DNA of 64,000 nucleotides, from assembly GCF_033001325.1 (NCBI RefSeq), contig NZ_CP133111.1, forward strand, positions 5,441,001-5,505,000, in the 5' to 3' direction. This DNA comes from Rhodopseudomonas sp. BAL398 (GTDB taxonomy: Bacteria > Pseudomonadota > Alphaproteobacteria > Rhizobiales > Xanthobacteraceae). A program made the translations under genes and the position numbers. The stretch's first letter is position 1, and every line of letters begins with the position of its first letter. Below the pieces are notes generated by a model. It did not search any database and was not told where the DNA came from. It saw only the letters and a program-made list of their open reading frames with translations. Below are positions 55,339 through 63,956 of this stretch, piece by piece.

Positions 55339-55995
55339 TCACTGTCGCGCGCAGGACGCGACGATGCTGTTGGACGTCGCGTCGCAGGCTGCGGTCACCA
55401 CACCATTGGTTGCCTGGAGCGAGCCGGACAGGCGTGCATTTTTGCCAGCGATGCAGAACGCCGAGACCATGGCCTCATCGGGTGAACAGCGCACCGGACA
55501 GCCGTCGCTGGAACAGGACGCCGACGTCACCAATCGGATCGGTTTGACGACCGGCGGGGGCGAAGCCGGCGCCGACGGGGCAGGCGGGGCAACCAGGGTT
55601 GCCACCGCCAGCGTTGCGCTCTCGGCGCGATCGCTTTGCAACCCGCCGAAAGTTGCGACCAGATACACCGTCGCTGCGGCCACGATGACCGCGATCACCA
55701 TCACTGCCGTCTGCCACGACACGGAACCAAGTCGCGCTTTGGTCCGATCAAACAGGCCGGACCATCGCGAGAACTCGACAGGGCGGGCATCGTCCCAGAT
55801 CAGATAGATCATGATGAGTCCGCCAGCGCCGAGTATCAGCGTGATGACCAACCCACCGATCGCGGATAGGTACTCCATATCGTCCTTTCCATCTGTTCCG
55901 AGCGCGGCGAAATACCATAGGTTTGCCGCGCCATTCGCTGCATTGTCGGAAATCAAAAGAACCCACGCCAGCAATGTTGCGTTGAGGTATATCAA
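55339..55995 (-). CDS. Membrane protein with a C-terminal Cys-rich extracytoplasmic domain
   Basis: About 218 residues, with three hydrophobic helices: near 3-30 (YLNATLLAWVLLISDNAANG), 52-77 (GGLVITLILGAGGLIMIYLI) and 100-122 (TAVMVIAVIVAAATVYLV). A Pro-rich linker (VAPPAPSAPASPPPVVKP) and a compact tail with seven Cys (CSSDGCPVRC, AFC, AAC, ASC) follow. The tail is probably periplasmic and disulfide-bonded. The start is uncertain: TTG 55995 includes the first helix, and a later ATG (MEYLSAIGG) would omit it. No family recognised. It lies 37 bases after the amidase stop. Confidence 0.65.
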   Translation of the reverse strand: MIYLNATLLAWVLLISDNAANGAANLWYFAALGTDGKDDMEYLSAIGGLVITLILGAGGLIMIYLIWDDARPVEFSRWSGLFDRTKARLGSVSWQTAVMVIAVIVAAATVYLVATFGGLQSDRAESATLAVATLVAPPAPSAPASPPPVVKPIRLVTSASCSSDGCPVRCSPDEAMVSAFCIAGKNARLSGSLQATNGVVTAACDATSNSIVASCARQ

Positions 55996-56032
55996 AACCT
56001 CGCGAGTGAGTGGCGGCCCGATCGAGCCCGGC

Positions 56033-57448
56033 TTACGGCAGTTTCGGCACCTTGGCGTGATAGTCGGTGGCGCGCTGGAACGCGGCGCCGATCCGCAGCA
56101 GCATCGCCTCGGCAAAAGGCCGGCCGATGATCTGCATGCCGATCGGCGTGCCGAGGCGGGTGAAGCCGGTCGGAAACGCCAGCGATGGCAGGCCAAGATA
56201 GTTGACCGGCCGGGTGAAGCGAGTCAGCCGCTGGATCGCCGCTTCGGCGTCGGGGCCGTTGCCGACATCGGTCTCCTTGATGGTCGGCGCTGCGACCGGC
56301 GCTACCGGCGCCAGCACCGCGTCGACATCGGCGATCGCCGCCAGATAGGCCGCCAGCGCCGGGCCGCGCCAGCGCATCGCCTCGAGATAGCTGACCGCCG
56401 GAACGGCGAGGCCGTTCTGCAGCCGCATCAACACCTGCGGGCTGTAGTCCTGCGGCCGTTCGTCCATCCAGCGCTTGTGGAAGGCTGCGGCCTCGACCGC
56501 CAGCACCAGCTGGCAGGCCGCGCTCAGCAGCCGCTGATCGGGCAATTCGACGCTGACCACGCTGGCGCCCTCGCGCTTCAGCGTCGCGATGGTCTGTTCC
56601 AGCGCGCGGGTCACCTCGGAATCCAGATCGTCGACATAAAATTCCGATGGAATCCCGATCCGCAGGCCGGCGATCGATTCGCGCGTCGCCGCGTTGTAGT
56701 CGGGTAGTTCGCCGCGGATGCAGGTCGGATCTTCCGGATCGGCGCCCGCCATCAGCGACAATAGCAACGCGCAATCCTGCGCGGTCCGCGCCAGCGGCCC
56801 GACGGTGTCGAGCGATTGCGACAGCGGCATCGCGCCGGCGCGGCTGACCCGGCCGACCGTGGTCTTCAAGCCGGTGACGCCGCAGAAATTCGCCGGCATC
56901 CGCACCGAGCCGCCGGTGTCAGAGCCGAGCGCTGCGAAGGTCATCCGGGCGGCGACTGCGGAGCCTGAGCCCGACGACGAGCCGCCGGTGATCCGGAAGA
57001 AATCCCACGGATTGCACACCGGGCCGTAATGGGCGTTGTGGCCGGTCGGCCCATAGGCGAATTCCGCCATCTGCAGCGAGCCGGTGCGGATGGTGCCGGC
57101 GTCCTTCAGCCGCTGCAGCGCCGTCGATGTGGTGGTGGCGACCCAGTTGCGGCGAATGATGGAGCCGCAGGTGACGACATGGCCCTCATCGTAGAACATG
57201 TCCTTGTGCGCCAGCGGCACGCCGTGCAGCACGCCGCGGCTTTTGCCATTGGCCAGTTCGGTGTCGGCGGCGGTGGCGTCGGCGAGCGCCTGCTCGGCTT
57301 CGATCGCCATGAAGGCGTTGAGCCTGGGCTGCCAGCGCTCGACGCGGTCGAGGCAGGATTGCGTCGCCTCGCGCGAGGAAATTCTTTTCTTGGCAATGGC
57401 CTGGGCCACTTCGGTCAGCGATAGCAGCGCCGGTTCGATCGAGCTCAT
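56033..57448 (-). CDS. Amidase signature family enzyme (AtzE/GatA-like)
   Basis: A 471-residue amidase. The Ser-cisSer-Lys triad is intact: Lys in PLAHKDMFYD (about residue 81), cis-Ser in GGSSSGSGSAVA and nucleophile Ser in LGSDTGGSVRMPA. It hydrolyses a small amide or acts on a nitrogen compound. The 66-residue DUF4089 partner overlaps it, as in AtzE-AtzG of cyanuric acid breakdown, where the small subunit forms a GatCAB-like complex. This is not GatA itself, since gatB and gatC are absent. Confidence 0.92.
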   Translation of the reverse strand: MSSIEPALLSLTEVAQAIAKKRISSREATQSCLDRVERWQPRLNAFMAIEAEQALADATAADTELANGKSRGVLHGVPLAHKDMFYDEGHVVTCGSIIRRNWVATTTSTALQRLKDAGTIRTGSLQMAEFAYGPTGHNAHYGPVCNPWDFFRITGGSSSGSGSAVAARMTFAALGSDTGGSVRMPANFCGVTGLKTTVGRVSRAGAMPLSQSLDTVGPLARTAQDCALLLSLMAGADPEDPTCIRGELPDYNAATRESIAGLRIGIPSEFYVDDLDSEVTRALEQTIATLKREGASVVSVELPDQRLLSAACQLVLAVEAAAFHKRWMDERPQDYSPQVLMRLQNGLAVPAVSYLEAMRWRGPALAAYLAAIADVDAVLAPVAPVAAPTIKETDVGNGPDAEAAIQRLTRFTRPVNYLGLPSLAFPTGFTRLGTPIGMQIIGRPFAEAMLLRIGAAFQRATDYHAKVPKLP

Positions 57449-57645
57449 TTGCCGGCCCCGATGCTCTGCACCACCAGGAAGGTCGCGGGTTCGAGATCGA
57501 ACGGCAGCGATCCGGCGACCGCCGCGAAGCCCGCGAAGGCCGGGCCGATCGAATTGGCGATCCGCGCGGCGACCTCGTCGTCGACCGGCAATCCCGCCAA
57601 CGCGGCCATCTCCTTGATGCCCGCGGGCGTCGGTGTCGTGGTCAT
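57445..57645 (-). CDS. DUF4089 / AtzG-like small subunit
   Basis: A 66-residue protein (MTTTPTPAGIKEMAALAGLP...) with a helical body including VDDEVAARIANSIGPAFAGF and a C-terminal LEPATFLVVQS. It matches DUF4089/AtzG proteins, which have a GatC-like fold and stabilise an amidase partner. GGGAGC precedes ATG 57645. Its stop overlaps the amidase start by 4 bases. Confidence 0.82.
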   Translation of the reverse strand: MTTTPTPAGIKEMAALAGLPVDDEVAARIANSIGPAFAGFAAVAGSLPFDLEPATFLVVQSIGAGK

Positions 57646-57765
57646 TCGGTCTTTGCTCCCTTTGCCGGCCCGCTTGGGTGATTCGATCGCGGGATCGTCA
57701 TCCAACATGCCGCCGGATCGGCGATCCAACAAGATCACGCAGTGTCGGCGAGCCCGCGGGCTTCG

Positions 57766-58560
57766 TCAAATATCCAGCGCCCGGTAGACCGAGACTTCGC
57801 GCTCGCGCGCCAGACGCGCGTCGTCGCCGGCCCGGATGCCGCGCCAACCGTCGAAGAACACCACCAGGGTCGAGAACAATCCGGTGATCTTGCCGAGCAG
57901 GAAGCCGAACGGGAAGATCAGTCGCTCCACCGGGATGATGAATTGGGAGCCGAGAAAGATCGTGGCGGCGTTGAAGAAATAGCCGGAGCGATACAGCGTC
58001 TTCTCTTTCCAGGCGCTGCGCGCATAGGGGCGGGAGCTCTTTTTCACCGCCTTGTTGTAGCGCGGATTGGCAAACAGCCCCCAGAACCGGCGTTTGCGCG
58101 GCAGCGCATGGGGCCCCGCCAGCAGCGCGCGGAAATTCGCGCGCATCTCCGCATGGGCGATCGCGGCGAGGATCAGATTGCCGGCCACCAGCGCCAGTTT
58201 CAATTCCGGCAATGACAGCAGCAATTGCGCGCCGACATCGACGAACAGCAGATGGGTGGCGGCGTTGAGCACGAAGGCCGAGCGATGAAACGCGGCGCGG
58301 TTGATGTTGCCGACCTTCTCGTCGATGAATGGCGCCCCGTCCTTGGTGCGGCCGCGCTCGAGCAAAGCGTGGCGCTGCCGGTCGGTCAGGGTCCAGCGCT
58401 TGCCGAGTTCGGCAATGGTTTCCGACGGCGTGCCGCGCTTGATGCGGAAGGTCGCCTTGCCGACGACAGCCGATACCCGCGAGAACCAGCGCCGCGTGAT
58501 CGCAAAGCGCGACGTCGCGGTATCGACCAGGCGGACGGGCTCTGCTTGCAATGGGTCCAT
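57766..58560 (-). CDS. Hypothetical membrane-associated protein
   Basis: A 264-residue protein starting at ATG 58560 (MDPLQAEPVRLVDTA). A basic N-terminal half contains two hydrophobic stretches near 100-140 (FVLNAATHLLFVDVGAQLLL; LALVAGNLILAAIAHAEM), and a third and fourth lie near 180-230 (SGYFFNAATIFLGSQF; LLGKITGLFSTLVVFF). Not recognised. It lies directly downstream of the CHAD gene on the same strand; a TTG at 58584 would overlap that gene by 4 bases. Confidence 0.7.
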   Translation of the reverse strand: MDPLQAEPVRLVDTATSRFAITRRWFSRVSAVVGKATFRIKRGTPSETIAELGKRWTLTDRQRHALLERGRTKDGAPFIDEKVGNINRAAFHRSAFVLNAATHLLFVDVGAQLLLSLPELKLALVAGNLILAAIAHAEMRANFRALLAGPHALPRKRRFWGLFANPRYNKAVKKSSRPYARSAWKEKTLYRSGYFFNAATIFLGSQFIIPVERLIFPFGFLLGKITGLFSTLVVFFDGWRGIRAGDDARLAREREVSVYRALDI

Positions 58561-58580
58561 GCGGGTCAGCTCGAGGGCTC

Positions 58581-59585
58581 TCAATCTGCGAAAAGCGGCG
58601 TCCGCGCAAGCTTGCGGCCGGCCTTGGCGGCGGATTTCAGCAACGCCTTGCTGTCCGCCCGGTTCTGCTCGGACAGCGATTCGATCGCCCGCGTCGCCGG
58701 CGGTGTCGGCGCATTCGGGGCATCGGCGAGCTTGCTGGCCAATCCGCCCTGCACCGCGATATCGTTGAGCGCGCCGAGCGCGTCAAGCAGCGCCTTCAGT
58801 TTTTTCTTGAAAGCGGTCAATTGCCTGGCCGGTTTCGGGTCCCCGAACAGGGTCTCGAAGAACCCGGTGGCGTAATACAGCTTCTTGGCCGCGATGCGTA
58901 ATCTGTGGCGCTTTTCCACGCTCATCTGGTCGAGCCGCGCGGCCTTGTCGATCACCTGCGCGGCGCGTTTGGCCAGGACCCGCTTGGCGAACCGCTTGGC
59001 GTTGCGGCGTTTGCCGGGCGGCGGCGCGGCCCAGGCCCCGTGATCGATCCAGCGTGCGATCTCGCGCAGCAGGGCGCGGAAGCGCGGTTGCTCGACCGCG
59101 GCCCTGGCCTGGTCGAAGGCGGCGATCCGGCTCGCCGCCAATTGCTTCTGCAGCGCCCGCGCGCCGTCCAACTGGGCGACCTTCATCTGCATGACATGAA
59201 GGTCGCGCGCCGGCGCCAGGCGACCGGCCAGCCATTTCAGCTCCGCCTTGATATGGTCGGTCTGGTCGTCGTCGAGCAGGTCGCCGAACAGCGAGATCGC
59301 GGCGCGCATCCGCCGCAGCCCAATCCGCATTTGATGCACGCCGACCGGCTTGCGCTGCCGCACCGCCTGCTGCTGCGCGGCGATGGTCTGCAGCGTCCAC
59401 CGGCAAATCGCCTGCAACGCCTCGACCGTGCCGGCATCGGGGTCGAGAACGAGCGCGCCAGGCGGCTTGGCGTTGACCGGCCGGCTTGGCCTGCGCAAGG
59501 CCGTTTGGGAGACTTTCGACGAGGCTTTTGCCTTGGAAACACGTTGCGGTGCCGTCCCCAGCCGCCGCTTGATTGCTTTACCCAT
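58581..59585 (-). CDS. CHAD domain-containing protein
   Basis: A 334-residue Arg/Lys- and His-rich helical protein. The CHAD marks are VGVHQMRIGLRRMRAAISLF at about 85-104, LAPARDLHVM, and LRIAAKKLYYATGFFETLFG. CHAD domains bind inorganic polyphosphate through basic helices. The N-terminal roughly 45 residues are a basic tail. ATG 59585 follows AAGGGG; an upstream ATG adds seven residues. No polyphosphate kinase is near. Confidence 0.88.
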   Translation of the reverse strand: MGKAIKRRLGTAPQRVSKAKASSKVSQTALRRPSRPVNAKPPGALVLDPDAGTVEALQAICRWTLQTIAAQQQAVRQRKPVGVHQMRIGLRRMRAAISLFGDLLDDDQTDHIKAELKWLAGRLAPARDLHVMQMKVAQLDGARALQKQLAASRIAAFDQARAAVEQPRFRALLREIARWIDHGAWAAPPPGKRRNAKRFAKRVLAKRAAQVIDKAARLDQMSVEKRHRLRIAAKKLYYATGFFETLFGDPKPARQLTAFKKKLKALLDALGALNDIAVQGGLASKLADAPNAPTPPATRAIESLSEQNRADSKALLKSAAKAGRKLARTPLFAD

Positions 59586-59737
59586 CAGGTCCCCTTGGCC
59601 CGTCACCTGACCCGCAGGATAGCAGATTTCCTACGACCACATTATGCCGATTGGCATGACAGCCAGCCTCAAGGCCAGCGCTGGGCGACGGGGCAGTCGC
59701 CGCGCTGACATGCTGACGTGATGTTGTCAGGAGCGGC

Positions 59738-60001
59738 TCAGGCCCGTTTCAGCACCTGCAGCGGATAGCCGATCAGTTTCGCCGCCGCATAGGCGATCGC
59801 CATGCCGATCAGCGCGGCGACCGCCTGGCTGCCATAGAACCACATCGCTGAGTCCGGGAACGGCATCAGCCGCGTCGCCAAATCCAGGCACCACAGGATG
59901 GCGGCGACCCCGACGATCGTCACGACAAACAGCTGCATGCGCTGCACCGCCGCTTCGATCCGAGCCATTCGCGCTTCGAGATGTTTGTCGGGCGTGGTCA
60001 T
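59738..60001 (-). CDS. Small hypothetical protein with coiled coil and two membrane helices
   Basis: An 87-residue protein: N-terminal amphipathic coiled coil (HLEARMARIEAAVQRMQ), helix 1 (LFVVTIVGVAAILWCLDLA) and helix 2 (AVAALIGMAIAYAAAKLIG). GAGGAC lies upstream of ATG 60001. No family recognised, but the pattern is clearly coding. Confidence 0.65.
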   Translation of the reverse strand: MTTPDKHLEARMARIEAAVQRMQLFVVTIVGVAAILWCLDLATRLMPFPDSAMWFYGSQAVAALIGMAIAYAAAKLIGYPLQVLKRA

Positions 60002-60399
60002 TGCGTCCTCACTCTGCGTCTCGCATTCAGCCATATCAAGATCGCGTCGCGATCAGTTCTATTTTGCTGTAATCGCCGCCGCATGGCGCCGAATTGACTC
60101 AGCACAAATGACAGAGGCAAATCCGTCGCGATCGGCGATCGTGCTGATAGCGATCCGGCGGTCCGTTGACGTAGCCCAAATACGTCCGACGGTAAATTTG
60201 GATTGGTGGTGGCGGCCGCTGGCCCCGGTGGTCTGCCGGCGATATGCCGCGCTGCGCAAGGCGGCCGCGTCGGCAATCTGCGCTATGTCGGGCAAAAACG
60301 TGCGGGTCAGCCGCGCCGTGATCCGGCAGATTTGATTTTCTGGCGAGCCCGATCCATGCGATAGCATCGCGAGCAGTTCCCTGTCGCCGAAGGATGCCG
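60002..60399. other. 398-base region upstream of exbB with no supported gene
   Basis: Shared upstream region of the small membrane gene (minus) and exbB (plus). A plus-strand open frame ending at 60335 crosses it, but its first half is antisense to the small gene and it has no binding site or family match, so it is not called. The exbBD-tonB promoter must be here. I looked for an iron-box-like palindrome and did not find a convincing one. Confidence 0.45.
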
Positions 60400-61203
60400 A
60401 TGCCGCCTCACCGAATCCCCGCTGTTTGCCGTCATGCCATGAGGGCCGCGGCGCTGATCGCGCTCTGTGTCGTCGTCCTGCCGGGCGCCGGTCATGCCGC
60501 CACCGACACCGCATTGTTGCCGCGCAATCTGTCGCCCTGGGGCATGTTCGTCGGCGCCGACATCGTGGTGCGCGCGGTGATGGTCGGGCTGGCGGTGGCG
60601 TCGCTGGCGACCTGGACGGTGTGGCTGTCGAAATCGATCGAGCTGCGCCGCGCCACCAGGCAAGCGCGGCAGCGGTTGACGCTGCTGGAAACCGACACCA
60701 CACTGGCGCAGGTTGCCGATAACAGCGGCGAGGCGCGCGACGCGGTGGCGCAGCTGGTGCAATCGGCGGCGCGCGAGGCCACCCTGTCCGCCTGGCAGCT
60801 CGACGATGATTTCAAGCAGCGCGTGGCATTGCGGCTGGAGCGAGTCGAGGCGGCGATGTCGCGGCGGATCGCGCGCGGCACCGGCATTCTGGCGACGATC
60901 GGCGCGGTGGCGCCGTTTGTCGGGCTGTTCGGTACGGTGTGGGGCATCATGAATGCCTTCATCGGCATCTCCGAGGCCCATACCACGAATCTTGCGGTGG
61001 TGGCGCCCGGCATCGCCGAAGCGCTGCTCGCCACCGCTTTGGGTCTGGTCGCGGCGATCCCCGCGGTGGTGATCTACAATGTGCTGGTGCGTCAGATCGG
61101 TGCCTATCGGGCGCTGCTGGGCGACGCTTCGGCGCAGGTGCTGCTGCTGGTCAGCCGCGAAAGCAGCCGGCCGCAGCGCGGACGCGTGCGGGCGGCGGAG
61201 TAG
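60400..61203 (+). CDS. exbB: TonB-system energiser ExbB
   Basis: A 267-residue MotA/TolQ/ExbB-type proton channel subunit. An N-terminal signal-like segment (MRAAALIALCVVVLPGAGHA) precedes the first helix (GADIVVRAVMVGLAVASLAT). The core helices are in TGILATIGAVAPFVGLFGTV and ALLATALGLVAAIPAVVIYN, with the family WGIMNAFIGIS. The long-N-terminus alphaproteobacterial form. Starts at 60394 and 60400 both fit; GAAGGA is better spaced for 60400. First gene of exbB-exbD-tonB. Confidence 0.92.
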   Translation: MPPHRIPAVCRHAMRAAALIALCVVVLPGAGHAATDTALLPRNLSPWGMFVGADIVVRAVMVGLAVASLATWTVWLSKSIELRRATRQARQRLTLLETDTTLAQVADNSGEARDAVAQLVQSAAREATLSAWQLDDDFKQRVALRLERVEAAMSRRIARGTGILATIGAVAPFVGLFGTVWGIMNAFIGISEAHTTNLAVVAPGIAEALLATALGLVAAIPAVVIYNVLVRQIGAYRALLGDASAQVLLLVSRESSRPQRGRVRAAE

Positions 61204-61207
61204 GGCG

Positions 61208-61645
61208 ATGGCGATCAGGCTGGGCGGCGGGGCCGGCCGCGACGACGATCTGGTCGAGGCCCATGAGATCAACGTCACGCCATTCATCGACGTGATGCTG
61301 GTGCTGCTGATCGTCTTCATGGTGGCGGCGCCGCTGGCCACCGTCGATATCGGCGTCGACCTGCCGGCCAGCGCCGCGCAGCCGCAAAAGCGGCCGGACC
61401 AGCCGGTGTTCGTCACGGTGAAGCCCGATCTGTCTTTGGCGGTCGGCGAGGACGTCATCGCGCGCGACGCGCTCGGTGAGACGCTGGCGACCGCCACCAA
61501 GGGCAACAAGGACGAGCGGATCTTCCTGCGCGCCGACAAGGTCGTGAGCTATGGCGACCTGATGGAGGTGATGAACCTGCTACGCGACGCCGGCTATCTG
61601 AAGATCGCCCTGGTCGGGCTCGACGCCCGCAGCGCGCCGCAATGA
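61208..61645 (+). CDS. exbD: TonB-system subunit ExbD
   Basis: A 145-residue inner-membrane protein with a single helix (FIDVMLVLLIVFMVAAPLAT) after HEINVTPFID, which holds the essential proton-path Asp, and a periplasmic domain ending VALVGLDARS-like. It starts 5 bases after the exbB stop and overlaps tonB by 4 bases. Confidence 0.93.
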   Translation: MAIRLGGGAGRDDDLVEAHEINVTPFIDVMLVLLIVFMVAAPLATVDIGVDLPASAAQPQKRPDQPVFVTVKPDLSLAVGEDVIARDALGETLATATKGNKDERIFLRADKVVSYGDLMEVMNLLRDAGYLKIALVGLDARSAPQ

Positions 61646-62511
61646 ACGCCTTTACGCTGCATCGGCCGAGCGATCAGTCCGGGGTGGCGCATTGGACCGT
61701 TTCCGCCATCATCATCGTGGCGATCCATGTCGGGGTGATCGCCGCTGGCGTGGCCTGGTATCAAGAGACGCCGCAGGCCGGGGTGGAAATTCCGGCAATC
61801 ATGGTCGATCTGGCGCCGGCGGCATCGGCGTCGGCCGCGCCGGCGACCGATGCCGCGCCCGGCCCCGACATGCAGCAGGCCGACGACAATTCGCCGCCGC
61901 CCGAACCGGTCAAGCCGCCGCCAGTCGAGCCCGAACAGATCCCCTCGACGCCGGTGCAGGAGAAACCGGAGGTCGAGGCGCCGCCGGAACAGAAGGTCCA
62001 GCCGACCCCGCCCGAGCCCGCCAAAACCGAGCCCACCAAAGTCGAGCCTGCCAAGGTCGAGCCGGTCGAGCCCGAGCCGGTGGTGATGCCGAAGCCGAGA
62101 CCGAAGCGCGAGCCGAAACCGCCGTCGCGGCAGCCGCCGGCACCGCGCACCAGCGCGCCGCCGCCCGCCGAGCGGCACGCCGCATCGGCCTCGCTCGCGA
62201 CCAGGGGCGAGACCGCGGTCGCGGTGCTGCCGTCCTATCGCGACCGGCTCGCCGCGCATCTGCAGCGCTTCAAGCGCTATCCGTCCGGCGCCAAATCCAG
62301 CGGCGCCCAGGGCACCGCGCTGCTGAGTTTTACCGTGGGGCGCAACGGTCGTGTGCTCGGCAGCCGGCTGGCGCGTTCATCTGGAAATGCGGCGCTGGAC
62401 GCCGAAACCCTGGCGATGATCCGCCGCGCCGAACCGCTGCCGGCGTTTCCGCCGCAGATGACGCAGTCTTCGCTCAGTTTTACCGTGCCGGTGCGGTTTT
62501 CGCTGCGCTGA
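61642..62511 (+). CDS. tonB: TonB energy transducer
   Basis: A 289-residue protein with an N-terminal anchor (TVSAIIIVAIHVGVIAAGVA), a long Pro/Glu/Lys-rich spacer (about 75-190) spanning the periplasm, and a C-terminal TonB fold: LPSYRDRLAAHLQRFKRYP, GTALLSFTVGRNGRVL and RRAEPLPAFPP. With ExbBD it powers outer-membrane receptors for iron complexes or cobalamin. No TonB-dependent receptor gene lies in the window. Confidence 0.93.
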   Translation: MNAFTLHRPSDQSGVAHWTVSAIIIVAIHVGVIAAGVAWYQETPQAGVEIPAIMVDLAPAASASAAPATDAAPGPDMQQADDNSPPPEPVKPPPVEPEQIPSTPVQEKPEVEAPPEQKVQPTPPEPAKTEPTKVEPAKVEPVEPEPVVMPKPRPKREPKPPSRQPPAPRTSAPPPAERHAASASLATRGETAVAVLPSYRDRLAAHLQRFKRYPSGAKSSGAQGTALLSFTVGRNGRVLGSRLARSSGNAALDAETLAMIRRAEPLPAFPPQMTQSSLSFTVPVRFSLR

Positions 62512-62769
62512 TCGTGGGCTGCCGCCCGCCAGCGGTTAATATCACCGATGAACGCCGCTTCTGGGCCTGATCTCACGCGACATCGCAGATCGACCGTCTG
62601 ATCGGAAACCGTCTGATCAGAAAGAGACTCGGCATCCTGTTGGGTCGTCGGCAAGCGCCCTATATCGCAACGCGCGGGCGAGATTCCGGCTTTTGCCGCG
62701 AAAGTGGCGAAAGCGAGGAACCTAGCTGTTCCGAGCGAGTTGCTCGTATACAATTACCGGAGATTGATC

Positions 62770-63933
62770 ATGGCAGACGACGCTCGTTCAATGGAAGACA
62801 TCAAGCGGGACACCGAGCGTGCCCGGGCCGAACTCAGTCAAACCGTCGATCAGCTGCGGACCTCGGTCGAGGCCACCGCGAGCGACCTGCGTCAACGAGT
62901 CTCGCCCAGCGCCATCAAGGCCGAAATGAGCGAATATTTCGAGTCGCGTGGCGAGGAGCTGGTCAGCCGGGTCAAACATGCCGTGCGCAACAATCCGGTG
63001 CAGGCTGTCGCGGTCGGCGCGGCGCTTGGTTATCCATTGCTGAAGCTGCTGCGCGCCATTCCCACGCCGGTGCTGATGGTCGGCGCCGGACTATATTTGG
63101 CCGGCTCGAAATCGGGGCAGGCGGTGACGCAGCAGGCCTCTGACGCCGCGGTCGATTTCGCCGGCGAGGTCGAGCGGCGCGCCCGGCAATTCGGCACTGA
63201 CGCCTCGGAGACGGCAACGGCCGCCGCGCAATACACCTCCGGCACGCTGCAGGCGGCCTCCGAAGTGGCCTCGTCGCGTGCGACGCAATTCCGGCAGGCC
63301 GCGGCGTCCAGCGCAGCCGAATTGCGGGACCGGGCCGATCAGCTCGGGAAGACGGTCGCCTCCAATGTCGACGATCTTCGCCGCAAGGCAGTGTCGGCCG
63401 GCGAAACCGTTGCAACCCAGGCCGGTGAGGTCGCCGATCGCGGCGCCGCGTTGTCCGATGCGGTGACGGGCTCGATCCGCGATGCCGCCGACCAGGTCCG
63501 GGACGTGGCGGCTTCGGCGCGCGAGGGCGCGGCCGATGCGGCCGCGAGGGTCCGCGAGGCTGCCGCCGCCGGTCGGGATGCTGCCGTCAGGGCGCGATAT
63601 CGCGCCGAAGAATTCGGCGATCAGGCCGGCAAGACTTTCACTGCGACCGTCAGCAATCATCCGCTCTTGGTGGCGGGAGCGGGGCTGGTTCTCGGTGGGC
63701 TGCTTGCCAGCGCCATTCCGCGGATGCGGCGCTCCAGCGACCCCGTCGATGATGGCGAAGGGCGTTCCAGACGCGCCGTCGGTGGTCCGGACGACAACAT
63801 CCGCTCGGCGCAGGATCCGGAATCTGCGCTCGATCGTGACAGCGGAAATGTTCGCGACATCGGTCCGCGTAGCCGCAAATTATCCGAAGCCACAGCGTCG
63901 TCATACGAGACGCCGTCGCAGAACAAGCACTGA
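62770..63933 (+). CDS. DUF3618 domain-containing membrane/helical protein
   Basis: A 387-residue protein. The DUF3618 start SMEDIKRDTERARAELSQTV is at about residues 7-26. A hydrophobic stretch follows (NNPVQAVAVGAALGYPLLKL; PVLMVGAGLYLAGS). From about 125 to 310 it is a long Ala-rich helical region with irregular heptads (FRQAAASSAAELRDRADQLG), like LEA- or apolipoprotein-type helices. A second hydrophobic segment is near 325-342 (LLVAGAGLVLGGLLASA). A CCGGAG site precedes ATG 62770. Likely a membrane-associated stress protein. Confidence 0.82.
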   Translation: MADDARSMEDIKRDTERARAELSQTVDQLRTSVEATASDLRQRVSPSAIKAEMSEYFESRGEELVSRVKHAVRNNPVQAVAVGAALGYPLLKLLRAIPTPVLMVGAGLYLAGSKSGQAVTQQASDAAVDFAGEVERRARQFGTDASETATAAAQYTSGTLQAASEVASSRATQFRQAAASSAAELRDRADQLGKTVASNVDDLRRKAVSAGETVATQAGEVADRGAALSDAVTGSIRDAADQVRDVAASAREGAADAAARVREAAAAGRDAAVRARYRAEEFGDQAGKTFTATVSNHPLLVAGAGLVLGGLLASAIPRMRRSSDPVDDGEGRSRRAVGGPDDNIRSAQDPESALDRDSGNVRDIGPRSRKLSEATASSYETPSQNKH

Positions 63934-63956
63934 TAGTCAGGGACGGAGAACGAGTG

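Noticed and set aside
56033-57448. gatA (glutamyl-tRNA amidotransferase subunit A)
   Set aside because: Amidase core fits, but gatC and gatB are absent and a DUF4089 partner is fused by overlap, pointing to an AtzE-like enzyme.
59898-60335. A 145-codon plus-strand open frame before exbB
   Set aside because: The first third is antisense to the small coiled-coil membrane gene, there is no binding site, and the translation resembles no protein family.
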